Source of the DNA: Streptomyces sp. NBC_01288
GTDB taxonomy: Bacteria > Actinomycetota > Actinomycetes > Streptomycetales > Streptomycetaceae
Length of the DNA: 64,000 bases
Assembly (NCBI RefSeq): GCF_035982055.1
Contig: NZ_CP108427.1
Span: forward strand, 5,641,001-5,705,000
Direction of reading: 5' to 3'
A program made the position numbers and the translations under genes. The stretch's first letter is position 1; every line of letters begins with the position of its first letter. The notes under the pieces are model-generated. The model had not been told where the DNA came from. It worked only from the letters and a program-made list of their open reading frames with translations, and did not search any database. Of the stretch, positions 43,008 to 51,418 are shown piece after piece.

Positions 43008-44260
43008 GCCGAGAGGGTAGACGCGCTCGGGTCCTTGCCGGAGTCGTGGGGAGCGTGCTCGCGGCGGGGGAGGAGGAGCGGGCCGGCCAGGAGGAGGACC
43101 CCGGCCAGCGCGATCGCCGTGCGCGGGGTCGTGGCCGCCGCCAGCAACCCCCACGCGGCCGTCAGTGTCGCGATCGCCGCGCTGGTGCTGATGGACCAGG
43201 CGGTGAGGGTGCGGGCCACGCGGTCGGGGGCGGTGTGGGTGAGGCGGGCCGTGGCCAGGAGGGGGTTGAAGACGCCGATGCAGGTCACCAGGCCGAGTTG
43301 GACGGCGATGACGAGGAGCATCCCGGGGACTCCGGGGCGGACGAACACCAGGCCGATCGGCCAGCACGCGCGCAGTGTCCCGGCGACCAGCATCACCCTG
43401 TGCTGCCCGAACCGGGCCGCGAGCGGGCGCGCGAGGCGTGAGCCGACGAAGCCTCCGACGCCGGAGGAGGCCGCGAGCGCGAGGGCGTACTGCCAGGGGG
43501 AGAAGCCGAGGTGCCCCAGCATGAGTACGGCGAGCAGCGGCTCGGCGGCCATGATCAGGCCGTTGACCACCATCGCGTTGAGGAGCAGCGGGCGCAGGGT
43601 GGGGTGGGCGAGGATGTAGCGCCAGCCGTCGAGCAGCTCGCCCGCGCGCAGCCGCGGCGCACCGCTCCGCTCGGGGTGCGGTTCCGTCCCGCCGATGGCA
43701 CGGATGCCCAGCGCCGAGAGCAGATAGCTGACCGCGTCGGCCATCACCGTCGTCACCGGGCCGAACAGTCCGATCGCGACCCCGCCGAGCGGCGGTCCGA
43801 GCATGGTCGAGGTCCAAGTCGTCGACTCGAAGCGGGAGTTGGCGGTCAGCAGGTCCTCCCGTGGCAGCAGTGACTTCAGGTACGAGCCGCTCGCCGCGTT
43901 GAAGGCGATGGTCGCCGCGGCGACCGTGATGGAGACGACGAGGAGCTGCGCGAAGGTGAGCCCGCCGAGCGCGTAGGCGACGGGGACCGTCAGCAGCGCC
44001 GCGAACCGGGTCAGGTCCATCGCGATCATCACCGGCCGCTTGCGGCGGAACTCCACCCACGGCCCCAGCGGTACGGCGACCAGGGCGCCCACCGCCCGTC
44101 CCGAGGCGGCCAGCACCGCCACCTGGGTCGGGCCGGAGTGCAGCACGAGGATCGCCATGAAGGAGAACGCGCCGAACCCGAGCCCGGTGCCGTACGAGCT
44201 GACCGCGAACGACGCCCACAGCCACCCGAACCGGCGCCCGAGCGCCCGCCTCCCTGCCAT
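43004..44260 (-). CDS. MFS transporter (exporter-like)
   Basis: The start at 44260 gives MAGRRALGRRFGWLWASFAV, 418 aa with about 12 membrane segments (GAFSFMAILVLHSGPTQVAV ... PVAYALGGLTFAQLLVVSIT). It resembles the MFS_3/enterobactin exporter-like family. It is divergent from the LysR-type regulator and has a 37-bp palindrome 20 bp upstream of its start. The GNAT gene is translationally coupled downstream. Confidence 0.88.
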   Translation of the reverse strand: MAGRRALGRRFGWLWASFAVSSYGTGLGFGAFSFMAILVLHSGPTQVAVLAASGRAVGALVAVPLGPWVEFRRKRPVMIAMDLTRFAALLTVPVAYALGGLTFAQLLVVSITVAAATIAFNAASGSYLKSLLPREDLLTANSRFESTTWTSTMLGPPLGGVAIGLFGPVTTVMADAVSYLLSALGIRAIGGTEPHPERSGAPRLRAGELLDGWRYILAHPTLRPLLLNAMVVNGLIMAAEPLLAVLMLGHLGFSPWQYALALAASSGVGGFVGSRLARPLAARFGQHRVMLVAGTLRACWPIGLVFVRPGVPGMLLVIAVQLGLVTCIGVFNPLLATARLTHTAPDRVARTLTAWSISTSAAIATLTAAWGLLAAATTPRTAIALAGVLLLAGPLLLPRREHAPHDSGKDPSASTLSA

Positions 44261-44280
44261 CCCCGCCCCACCCTCTCCCG

Positions 44281-44317
44281 AAAAGTGTGACACTTTCGGC
44301 GAAACTGACACACTTTT
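44281..44317 (-). promoter_or_regulatory. Palindromic operator upstream of the MFS-GNAT operon
   Basis: AAAAGTGTGACACTTTCGGC continuing to ACACACTTTT is a 37-bp dyad with 16 of 18 base pairs matching around a central G at 44299. It also contains GTGTGACAC, a smaller palindrome. It lies 20 bp upstream of the MFS start, as an operator should. Confidence 0.65.
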
Positions 44318-44414
44318 CCAGGACACCTACCCGCCGACCGCGACCACGACTTCGCCCACCGGCATCAAAGCGAGTGCCGGACGCCGAGATCAAACAACCG
44401 ATTCGCCGGGAAGC

Positions 44415-44431
44415 TACAACCTCTGGTTGTA
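44415..44431 (+). promoter_or_regulatory. Possible autoregulatory site TACAACC-N3-GGTTGTA
   Basis: A perfect 7-bp inverted repeat with 3-bp spacer, 18 bp upstream of the TTG start of the LysR gene. It could be the regulator's own site. Confidence 0.5.
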
Positions 44432-44449
44432 CCCACTGGTGAGCGGTGA

Positions 44450-45406
44450 TTGTCAGTGGCCGCCAGTATCGTCGCCGACGTGGATGTCGACGCTGTGCGC
44501 ACCTTCGTGGCCATCGCGGACGCGGGCCGTTTCCAGCATGCGGCCACGGAGTTGTCGATCACCCAGCAGGCCGTCTCCAAGCGGGTCGCCGCGCTGGAGC
44601 GGGCCGTAGGCGTACGGCTGTTCGCGCGGACCCCGCGCGGGGCCGAACTGACCGTCGACGGGCGGGCGTTCCTGCCGCACGCCCGCGAACTGCTGCGTGC
44701 CGAGGCGCGGGCGTTCGCCTCCGTCCGGCCCGGTCACCGCGCGCTGCGCGTCGACGTGATCGGGCGCGGGCTCGCCCCGGCCGCGCTGCTACGGGACTTC
44801 CATCGGGCCCGCCCAGACGTCGAGCTCGACGTCGTGACCCTCTTCGACGCCGACGCGGCCGTGGACGCCATCCGCTCCGGCACGGTCGACGCGTCCTTCC
44901 GTGCCGTCACGACGACCGGCCGTCGGCTCCCCGACGACATCGAGGTCAGCCGGGCCTTCGACGAGCCCGTCCAGCTGCTCACCGGCCCGGCCCACCCGCT
45001 CGCCGCCGCCCGGACGGTCACCCCGGCCGACCTCGTCGGGCACCGGATCTGGATGCCCGGTCTCGTACCCGGCACCGAGTGGGCCGCCTACTACGACGCG
45101 CTCGCCGCCGCGTTCGGGCTCGGTATCGAGAGCACCGGGCCCGACTTCGGGGTGGAGCCGCTGCTGGACACCATCGCCGGGTCGGGTTCGCTGGCGACCT
45201 TCGTCGGGGAGCGGACCCGCCTGGTCTGGCCCGCCGGTCACGACCTGCGGCGCATCGCCGTACGGAATCCGACGCCGGTCTATCCGCACTCGCTGGTCCG
45301 GCACCGGGACAATCGGCATCCGGCGTTGGCCGCGCTCCGTGATCACCTCGGCTCGACCCGCCCTGACCCTTCCGACACGGAGACGTGGACACCGGCATGG
45401 GCGTAA
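44450..45406 (+). CDS. LysR family transcriptional regulator
   Basis: This 318-aa product (TTG start, or GTG at 44480 giving VDVDAVRTFVAIADAGRFQH) has an N-terminal winged helix with AATELSITQQAVSKRVAALE and RAVGVRLFARTPRGAELTVD, then a periplasmic-binding-like effector domain (RALRVDVIGRGLAPAALLRD ... LDTIAGSGSLATFVGERTR). LysR regulators usually act on the divergent gene, here the MFS-GNAT pair. The effector is unknown. Confidence 0.9.
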   Translation: MSVAASIVADVDVDAVRTFVAIADAGRFQHAATELSITQQAVSKRVAALERAVGVRLFARTPRGAELTVDGRAFLPHARELLRAEARAFASVRPGHRALRVDVIGRGLAPAALLRDFHRARPDVELDVVTLFDADAAVDAIRSGTVDASFRAVTTTGRRLPDDIEVSRAFDEPVQLLTGPAHPLAAARTVTPADLVGHRIWMPGLVPGTEWAAYYDALAAAFGLGIESTGPDFGVEPLLDTIAGSGSLATFVGERTRLVWPAGHDLRRIAVRNPTPVYPHSLVRHRDNRHPALAALRDHLGSTRPDPSDTETWTPAWA

Positions 45407-45428
45407 GCATGGGCGTAAGAGGGCGGTC

Positions 45429-46364
45429 CTAACCGCGCAGCCGCCGCGCGACCTCCAGGTGGGGCGGCGCGGGCGGGCTGTCGTCCTCGATCGCCCACAG
45501 CGCGTTCTGGAGCACCCGGCCGAGCGTCCAGGCGCGTGCCCGTGGCCGGTCGAGGCCGATCACGTCCGTCATCGCGTCGAAGCGCCAACGGATTTCGTCG
45601 GGGTCGAAACGGTTGTGCAGGGCCGGGAAGAGATCGAACCCGGGGTCGCCCGACAGCGGCTTGGGGTCGATGGCGAGCCAGGGTTCGCGGTCGGCGGGGA
45701 GGGGGTCGTCGTAGCGCGGGTTCCGGAGCACGTCGTCGTAGCGCGGGCTGCGGAGCACGTTGTCGTAGTGCAGGTCCCAGTGCAGCAGCCGGTCGCCGGG
45801 CTCGGTCGCGACCTCGCGGACCGCTGCCGCGCAGTCCTCGATCAGGTGCCGGTCGGCCGCGTCGGGGAGGTGGGGGAGGGCCGCGGGGACCCGTTCCAGC
45901 ATGGCCGCCGCCAGCGTGCCGAGGTTCTGGCGCAGGTCCGGCGGTGCGGATACCGCCGTCAGACGCGCGAGCAGGCGGGCGATCACGACGGTCGCGGCGC
46001 GGGAGTCCGGTTCGTGGGTGAGGGCACGGGACGCGTCGAGGTGTTCCAGGAGCAGAGTGCCGGTCTCGTCGTCGTACTCCAGAAGTTCTACGGCGCCGTC
46101 GCCCGCCCAGGTGCGCAGGGCGATCGGCTCGCCCGCGGTCTCCTCGTCGAGGTACTGGAGTTTCAGCGCGGCCCGGGTGCCGTCGGTGCGCAGGACGGGC
46201 AGGACGAGAGAGCAATTGCCGTACATCGAGGGGCCGTTGAGCCGTAGCGACCAGAGGTCGAGGAAGTCGGCCGCACGCTGGGGAAGTTCCGCCACGAAGG
46301 CGCGTCCGGCCGCTCCGTTGGACCTGTTCTGGGAGGCGACCAGTCCGGCCGGAATGTCGATCAC
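45429..46364 (-). CDS. Aminoglycoside 6-phosphotransferase/hydroxyurea kinase-like protein
   Basis: The chosen GTG start at 46364 (VIDIPAGLVASQNRSNGAAG) gives 311 aa and avoids overlap with the divergent gene. The kinase fold shows MYGNCSLVLPVLRTDGTRAA, LKLQYLDEETAGEP with the ATP-contacting Lys, the catalytic loop LLHWDLHYDNVL, and metal-binding IDPKPLSGDPGFDLF. It belongs to the APH(6)/Hur family, whose members inactivate streptomycin or phosphorylate small hydroxyl compounds; many Streptomyces ones have no proven role. A 9-residue tandem duplication lies right after the catalytic loop. Confidence 0.85.
   Translation of the reverse strand: MIDIPAGLVASQNRSNGAAGRAFVAELPQRAADFLDLWSLRLNGPSMYGNCSLVLPVLRTDGTRAALKLQYLDEETAGEPIALRTWAGDGAVELLEYDDETGTLLLEHLDASRALTHEPDSRAATVVIARLLARLTAVSAPPDLRQNLGTLAAAMLERVPAALPHLPDAADRHLIEDCAAAVREVATEPGDRLLHWDLHYDNVLRSPRYDDVLRNPRYDDPLPADREPWLAIDPKPLSGDPGFDLFPALHNRFDPDEIRWRFDAMTDVIGLDRPRARAWTLGRVLQNALWAIEDDSPPAPPHLEVARRLRG
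45705..45758. repeat. 27-bp tandem duplication inside the kinase gene
   Basis: Two adjacent 27-bp units (45705-45731, 45732-45758) differ at two positions and are followed by a third, weaker copy. They encode repeated R-Y-D-D-V-L-R segments after the catalytic loop. Confidence 0.85.
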
Positions 46365-46386
46365 GGCTCCGACGATACTTGCGTGC

Positions 46387-47052
46387 GTGAATCGGCTCAT
46401 GCGAATTACCCGGGGCCTCCACAGGGTGTGGGCGTACGTCCGCAGCGCCCCCGGCACCTATGTCTGGCTGGGGATCCTCTTCGTCACCACGGTCGCCATG
46501 CACCACATGTCGCCGGAGTTCGAGCAGGAGTTCCTGCGGCAGCGGTCCACCAACATCCACGAGTTGTCGAACAATCCGGTGCGGGTGCTGTTCGCGAGCG
46601 CGATGTGGATAGACGGGGGGCGCTGGTTGCCGTATGCGGTGCTCTACACGGTGTTCCACGCGCAGGCCGAGCGGTGGCTCGGTACGGCGCGGTGGCTGAT
46701 GGTGTGTGTGGCCGCGCATGTGCTGGCCTCGTTGATCAGCGAGGGCGCGCTGCTGGAGGCGATCAGGCGGGGCGTGGCACCGCAGTCCGCGGTCAACACC
46801 CTTGACATCGGGGTGAGTTACGCGCTGGCGGGGGTGGTGGGGGTGCTGGTGTACCGGATCGCGGTGCCGTGGCGGTATCCGTATCTGGTGGTTGTGGTGG
46901 CGGTGTACGGGGTGCCGTTGGCTACCGGCCGGACCTTCACCGATCTTGGGCATTTCACGTCCGTGGTGATCGGGCTGGCGTGTTATCCGCTGGTCAGGGG
47001 CTGTGGAAAAGCATGGAATCCGAAGGAGACAGTCGCCGCGCTCAGGGGTTAG
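46387..47052 (+). CDS. Rhomboid-like membrane protein
   Basis: The GTG (46387) or ATG (46399) start gives about 220 aa with six membrane segments (GTYVWLGILFVTTVAMHHM ... LPYAVLYTVFHAQAERWLG ... LMVCVAAHVLASLISEG ... ALAGVVGVLVYRIAVPWRYP). Motif NTLDIGVSYALAG contains the G-x-S sequence of rhomboid proteases and TDLGHFTSVVIGL holds a possible catalytic His; whether it is active is uncertain. The start lies 22 bp from the divergent kinase start. Confidence 0.75.
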   Translation: MNRLMRITRGLHRVWAYVRSAPGTYVWLGILFVTTVAMHHMSPEFEQEFLRQRSTNIHELSNNPVRVLFASAMWIDGGRWLPYAVLYTVFHAQAERWLGTARWLMVCVAAHVLASLISEGALLEAIRRGVAPQSAVNTLDIGVSYALAGVVGVLVYRIAVPWRYPYLVVVVAVYGVPLATGRTFTDLGHFTSVVIGLACYPLVRGCGKAWNPKETVAALRG

Positions 47053-47061
47053 CTTCCGGAT

Positions 47062-48468
47062 ATGAGCAGCTCGGTGAGCGGTGTCGTGAACGGTGGCATT
47101 TCTTTCTGGTACGCGGATGACGGCCTCCCCGCGCGACGGGAGCCCCTCGGGGGTGACGCCTCCGCCGACGTGGTGATCGTCGGTGGCGGGTACACGGGGC
47201 TGTGGACCGCGTACTACTTGAAGAAGGCGGCGCCCTTCCTCCGGGTCACCGTCCTGGAGCAGAAGTTCTGCGGGTACGGCGCGTCGGGGCGGAACGGGGG
47301 GTGGCTGTACAACGGGATCGCGGGGCGTGATCGGTACGCGAAACGCCATGGGCGGGACGCCGCCGTGCGTTTGCAGAAGGCCATGAACGACACCGTTGGC
47401 GAGGTCGTGAGGGTTGCGGAGGAAGAGCGGATCGAGGCCGATATCCATCGGGGCGGGGTGCTCGAAGTCGCTTGTACGCCCGCTCAGTTGGGGCGGCTGA
47501 AGGACTTTCATGAGCACGAGCTGTCGTACGGCGAGACGGATCGGGAGTTGTACGGCGCGCGTGAGACCGGTGAGCGGATCCGGGTCGTGGACGCGGTCGG
47601 GTCTACGTGGACGCCGCACGGTGCGCGGCTGCATCCGGTGAAGCTGGTCAAGGGGCTCGCGGCGGTGGTGGAGGCGCTGGGGGTTGTCATTCACGAGTCG
47701 ACGCCCGTGACGGAGATTCGGCCCAAGCGTGCGGTGACGCCGTACGGGACCGTTCGCGCGCCCTATGTGCTGCGTTGTACGGAGGGATTTACCGCGAGTC
47801 TCAAGGGGCAGCGGCGGACGTGGCTGCCGATGAACTCGTCGATGATCGCTACCGAGCCGCTCTCCGATGCGCAGTGGGAGTCGGTGGGGTGGGGTGGTGC
47901 GGAGACGCTCGGTGACATGGCGCATGCGTACATGTACGCGCAGCGCACCGCTGATGGGCGGATCGCGTTGGGTGGGCGTGGGGTGCCGTATCGGTTCGGG
48001 TCGAGGACCGACAACGACGGGCGGACGCAGGCTTCTACGGTCGAGGCGTTGCGGGAGATCCTTGTGCGGTTCTTTCCGTCGCTTGCGGGGGTGCGGGTCG
48101 CGCATGCGTGGTCGGGGGTGCTGGGGGTGCCTCGGGACTGGTGCGCGACGGTGACGTTGGATCGGGCTACGGGGCTGGGGTGGGCCGGGGGTTATGTCGG
48201 GTCGGGGGTGGCCACGACGAATCTCGCCGCGCGGACGTTGCGGGATCTGGTTCTGCTGGACTCGGGGCAGGCGGGGGTTTCTGAGTTGACCGGGCTTCCT
48301 TGGGTGGGGCACAAGGTGCGGAAGTGGGAGCCGGAGCCGTTTCGGTGGTTGGGGGTGCGGGGGTTGTACGCGACGTATCGGGTGGCGGATCGGCGGGAGT
48401 CGGGTGGGGTGAGCGGGGAGTCGTCGCGGTTGGCGCGGGTTGCGGATTGGGTGGCGGGGCGGCACTGA
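47062..48468 (+). CDS. FAD-dependent oxidoreductase (DAO family)
   Basis: The 468-aa protein has the N-terminal FAD-binding motif ADVVIVGGGYTGLWTAYYLK, the second region EQKFCGYGASGRNGGWLYNG, and the DAO-type substrate domain (GWGGAETLGDMAHAYMYAQR ... GRIALGGRGVPYRFGSRTDN). It resembles gamma-glutamylputrescine oxidases and similar amine oxidoreductases. It starts 10 bp after the rhomboid-like gene and may be in the same operon. Confidence 0.85.
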   Translation: MSSSVSGVVNGGISFWYADDGLPARREPLGGDASADVVIVGGGYTGLWTAYYLKKAAPFLRVTVLEQKFCGYGASGRNGGWLYNGIAGRDRYAKRHGRDAAVRLQKAMNDTVGEVVRVAEEERIEADIHRGGVLEVACTPAQLGRLKDFHEHELSYGETDRELYGARETGERIRVVDAVGSTWTPHGARLHPVKLVKGLAAVVEALGVVIHESTPVTEIRPKRAVTPYGTVRAPYVLRCTEGFTASLKGQRRTWLPMNSSMIATEPLSDAQWESVGWGGAETLGDMAHAYMYAQRTADGRIALGGRGVPYRFGSRTDNDGRTQASTVEALREILVRFFPSLAGVRVAHAWSGVLGVPRDWCATVTLDRATGLGWAGGYVGSGVATTNLAARTLRDLVLLDSGQAGVSELTGLPWVGHKVRKWEPEPFRWLGVRGLYATYRVADRRESGGVSGESSRLARVADWVAGRH

Positions 48469-48500
48469 GGTCTGGGGTGCGCTGTCGTCTTCGGGTGCGT

Positions 48501-48535
48501 TGTGGCTGGTCGCGCAGTTCCCCGCGCCCCTAGGT
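48501..48535 (-). repeat. Dispersed Streptomyces repeat, third copy (opposite strand)
   Basis: The reverse complement TAGGGGCGCGGGGAACTGCG followed by CGACCAGCCAC matches the copies at 12857 and 17291. Confidence 0.65.
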
Positions 48536-48730
48536 GGTTTGGGGTGCGGCTTTGTGTCTTGGTGCGGGTGCGTTGTGGTTTGCCCGCGGTGCGTTGGGGG
48601 GTGTCCGTCCTCGGATTGGCGCGGGGGCTGTTGGTCATCGGCTCGCCCGTGCTTGACGCGCCAACCGCTGCGGGCGGACACCCCCCGACACGTCGCCTTG
48701 CCGCCGTACGCGGCCTGCGGTCCGCTCGGC

Positions 48731-50368
48731 TCAGGTGACGGACTCGGATGCCGACTCCGATGCGGGTGACTGTGCCGTCGCCCCGTGCTTGGGGGCTCGC
48801 GCCGTCACCATCAGCCCCGCGACCAAGCCGGCCATCAGCATCACGGCTACGGCCCACCAGATGGCGACCGTGTAGCCGTGGACGATGCCCTTGCTGGTGA
48901 TGAGGGCCTTCTGGGCCGGGGTGTGGAGGTGGGCGGCGATGTAGGCCGCGCTGCTGGTGGTGGCGATCGTGTTGAGGAGGGCCGTGCCGATCGAACCGCC
49001 CACCTGCTGGGCGGTGTTGACGGTCGCGGAGGTCACGCCCGAGTCCTGCGGGGCGACTCCGGCCGTGGCGGTGGCGAAGACCGGCATGAAGATGAGGCCC
49101 ATGCCGAGGCCCATCAGGAGGAGGCCGGGGAGGAGTTCGGTCGTGTAGTCCGAGTGGACCGTGAGGCGGGTGAAGAAGGACATCCCCGCTGCGGCCAGGA
49201 CCGCGCCCGGGACCATCAGGGTGCGCGGTGGGACGTGGTGCATCAGGCGGGCCGAGATCTGGGTCGAGCCGATGATGATCGCGACCGTGAGGGGCAGGAA
49301 GGCCATGCCGGTCTTCACGGGCGAGTAGTCGAGGATGACCTGGAGGTAGTAGGTCATGAACAGGAACATGCCGAACATGCCGATGACCGCGAGGCCCATC
49401 GTGAGGAAGCAGCCGGCGCGGTTGCGGTCCTTGACGATGTGGAGGGGGAGGAGGGGGCTGGGGGCTCTGGTCTGCCACCAGACGAAGGAGGTGAGGAGGA
49501 CGACACCGGCCGCGAACAGGGCCAGGACCAGGGAGTCCGTCCAGCCGCGTGGTTCCGCCTCGCTGAAGCCGTAGACGATCGCGACCAGGCCGCCGCAGCC
49601 GAGCAGGACGCCGGGGACGTCGAGGCGGGCGCCGGAGTGGCCCGGGCGGTCGTGGAGGAGGGCGAAGGCGCCGAAGACCGCGATGATCGCGATGGGGATG
49701 TTGACGTACAGGCACCAGCGCCAGTTCAGGTACTCGGTGAGCAGGCCGCCCGCGATGAAGCCGATCGCCGAACCGCTGCCCGCGAGCGCGCCGTAGATCC
49801 CGAAGGCCTTGCCGCGTTCCTTCGGGTCGGTGAAGGTCGTGGTGAGGAGGGAGAGGGCGGAGGGGGCCAGTACGGCGGCGAAGACGCCCTGTAGGGCGCG
49901 GGCGCCGAAGAGCATGCCCGAGGTCGTGGCCGCGCCGCCGAGTGCGGAGGCGCCCGCGAAGCCGATCAGGCCGATGATGAACGTCCGTTTGCGGCCCACC
50001 AGGTCGGCGATCCGGCCGCCGAGGAGGAGCAGGCCGCCGAAGGCGAGTGTGTACGCGGTGATGACCCACTGCCGGTTGCCGTCGGACATGCCCAGGTCGC
50101 GCTGTGCGGAGGGGAGCGCGATGTTCACGATCGTCGCGTCGAGGACCACCATGAGCTGCGCGAGAGCGATGATCACCAGGCCCCACCAGCGGCGGGGATC
50201 GGGGCCCGTGGCCGTCGTTCCGGATCCACCTGATTCACCTGATTGGGTGACGCTCATCTGCTCAGAAGACCATGAATCGGTAGGTATCGCACCCTCAGTT
50301 GTATTCGTGCGTGTGTTCGGTTGGGGGAGGCTGGGTGGTGTGCTTGGTGATCCGCTCTGTGTGGTCAT
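48731..50368 (-). CDS. EmrB/QacA-type (DHA2) MFS exporter
   Basis: Start ATG 50368 overlaps the upstream oxidoreductase stop (ATGA) and gives 545 aa; an internal ATG at 50257 (MSVTQSGESGGSGTTATGPD) gives 508. The membrane domain starts RRWWGLVIIALAQLMVVLDA and includes NIALPSAQRDLGMSDGNRQW and the motif ATSGMLFGARALQGVFAAVL, with about 14 helices, as in proton-driven drug exporters. Being co-transcribed with the SoxR-boxed gene, it may be redox-inducible. The last residues are Ser/Ala-rich. Confidence 0.9.
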   Translation of the reverse strand: MTTQSGSPSTPPSLPQPNTRTNTTEGAIPTDSWSSEQMSVTQSGESGGSGTTATGPDPRRWWGLVIIALAQLMVVLDATIVNIALPSAQRDLGMSDGNRQWVITAYTLAFGGLLLLGGRIADLVGRKRTFIIGLIGFAGASALGGAATTSGMLFGARALQGVFAAVLAPSALSLLTTTFTDPKERGKAFGIYGALAGSGSAIGFIAGGLLTEYLNWRWCLYVNIPIAIIAVFGAFALLHDRPGHSGARLDVPGVLLGCGGLVAIVYGFSEAEPRGWTDSLVLALFAAGVVLLTSFVWWQTRAPSPLLPLHIVKDRNRAGCFLTMGLAVIGMFGMFLFMTYYLQVILDYSPVKTGMAFLPLTVAIIIGSTQISARLMHHVPPRTLMVPGAVLAAAGMSFFTRLTVHSDYTTELLPGLLLMGLGMGLIFMPVFATATAGVAPQDSGVTSATVNTAQQVGGSIGTALLNTIATTSSAAYIAAHLHTPAQKALITSKGIVHGYTVAIWWAVAVMLMAGLVAGLMVTARAPKHGATAQSPASESASESVT

Positions 50369-51336
50369 GGCTCTAGGACCACCTTTCCGGTTGTCCTTCG
50401 GTTTTCCAGTGCGCTGTGTGCTTGTGCTGCGCTGGCCAGCGGGAATCGTTCTATGGCCGGGACTAGTCGGCCTGCGGCGGCCTCGGTGAGGGCTCGTAGC
50501 TCCAGGGTTCGGATGGGGCTCGGTCCGCCGGCCTTTCGCATCATCACGGGGCCGAGCACCTGTTCGGACACCCCTTCGGCTTCGGAGGTGTACGGCTGCC
50601 CGCTCGACCAGCCGAAGACGAGGTGCCGGCCGTTCGGCCCGAGCAGGTTGACGCTCTCCCTTGCTATGGCTCCGCCCACCCCGTCGAACACGACCGTCGC
50701 GTGCCGCCCGCCCAGCCAGGCCCTTACCTTTCCCGGCCACTCCGGGTGTGTGTAGTCGACGGCGAGATCGGCGCCGTTCGCCTGTACGCGGGCGACCTTC
50801 TCCGGGCCGCCCGCGAGGCCGATGACCGTGGCGTCGGCCTGCTTGGCGTGCTGCACGAGCAGGGTGCCGAGTCCGCCCGCGGCTGCCGGAACGACGACTA
50901 CGGAGTCCACGCTCAGCTCGCTGAACTGCACGATCCCCATCGCCGTACGGCCCGTTCCGATCATCGCGACGGCCTGCGCGAAGTCCAGGTTCGCCGGGAT
51001 CTCGTGCACCCGGTCGACATCGGCCACCGCCAACTCCGCGTACCCGCCCGGCGCGAACCCCAGATGCGCGACCACCCGCTTCCCGAGCCACAGCCCGGCG
51101 ACCCCGTCCCCGAGCGACTCGACTACACCGGCGACCTCGCGGCCGGGGATGGTGGGGAGGGTGGGGAGTTCGGGGAGCGGGCCCTGTTCTCCCGCGCGCA
51201 GAACGGTGTCCAGGAGGTGGACTCCGGCCGCGGCCACGGCGATGCGGACCTGGCCGGGGGCGGGGGAGGGGTCGTCGACGGGTTCGTAGGTGAGGTTCTC
51301 GGCGGGGCCGAAGGTGTGGAGTCGTATGGCATGCAT
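50365..51336 (-). CDS. Zinc-binding dehydrogenase (quinone oxidoreductase type), SoxR-regulated
   Basis: The ATG at 51336 (MHAIRLHTFGPAENLTYEPV) gives 323 aa; the frame from 51357 begins inside the promoter. It is an MDR-superfamily NADPH:quinone reductase with GroES-like N-domain (IPGREVAGVVESLGDGVAGL) and Rossmann motif VVVPAAAGGLGTLLVQHAKQ, without catalytic zinc ligands. In S. coelicolor SCO4266, in the same context, is a known SoxR target. The transcript is probably leaderless given the promoter spacing. Its stop overlaps the MFS start. Confidence 0.93.
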   Translation of the reverse strand: MHAIRLHTFGPAENLTYEPVDDPSPAPGQVRIAVAAAGVHLLDTVLRAGEQGPLPELPTLPTIPGREVAGVVESLGDGVAGLWLGKRVVAHLGFAPGGYAELAVADVDRVHEIPANLDFAQAVAMIGTGRTAMGIVQFSELSVDSVVVVPAAAGGLGTLLVQHAKQADATVIGLAGGPEKVARVQANGADLAVDYTHPEWPGKVRAWLGGRHATVVFDGVGGAIARESVNLLGPNGRHLVFGWSSGQPYTSEAEGVSEQVLGPVMMRKAGGPSPIRTLELRALTEAAAGRLVPAIERFPLASAAQAHSALENRRTTGKVVLEP

Positions 51337-51342
51337 GGGGTC

Positions 51343-51373
51343 ACTGTTCGACCTCAAGCGTGCTTGAGGTCAA
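51343..51373 (-). promoter_or_regulatory. SoxR box within a 19-bp-spacer promoter
   Basis: GACCTCAAGC (51350-51359) and GCTTGAGGTC (51362-51371) form a perfect 10-bp palindrome with a 2-bp centre, the actinobacterial SoxR site CCTCAAG-N4-CTTGAGG. On the minus strand TTGACC (51373-51368) and AACAGT (51348-51343) are spaced by 19 bp, the overlong spacer typical of MerR/SoxR-controlled promoters. Seven bases after the -10 lies the ATG itself. Confidence 0.9.
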
Positions 51374-51418
51374 GTGTCCGGCGTCCTCGATGTCAGTGGT
51401 GGGGTGCAGGATGGGGGC

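Noticed and set aside
45343..48681. Very long minus-strand open frame (over 1100 codons)
   Set aside because: It is Pro/Arg/His-rich and runs antisense to the rhomboid-like and FAD oxidoreductase genes and across the kinase in another phase; long empty frames are expected at this GC content.
51336..51357. Start codon at 51357 for the quinone oxidoreductase
   Set aside because: That start would lie within the SoxR box and promoter; the ATG at 51336 gives the family's usual N-terminus.
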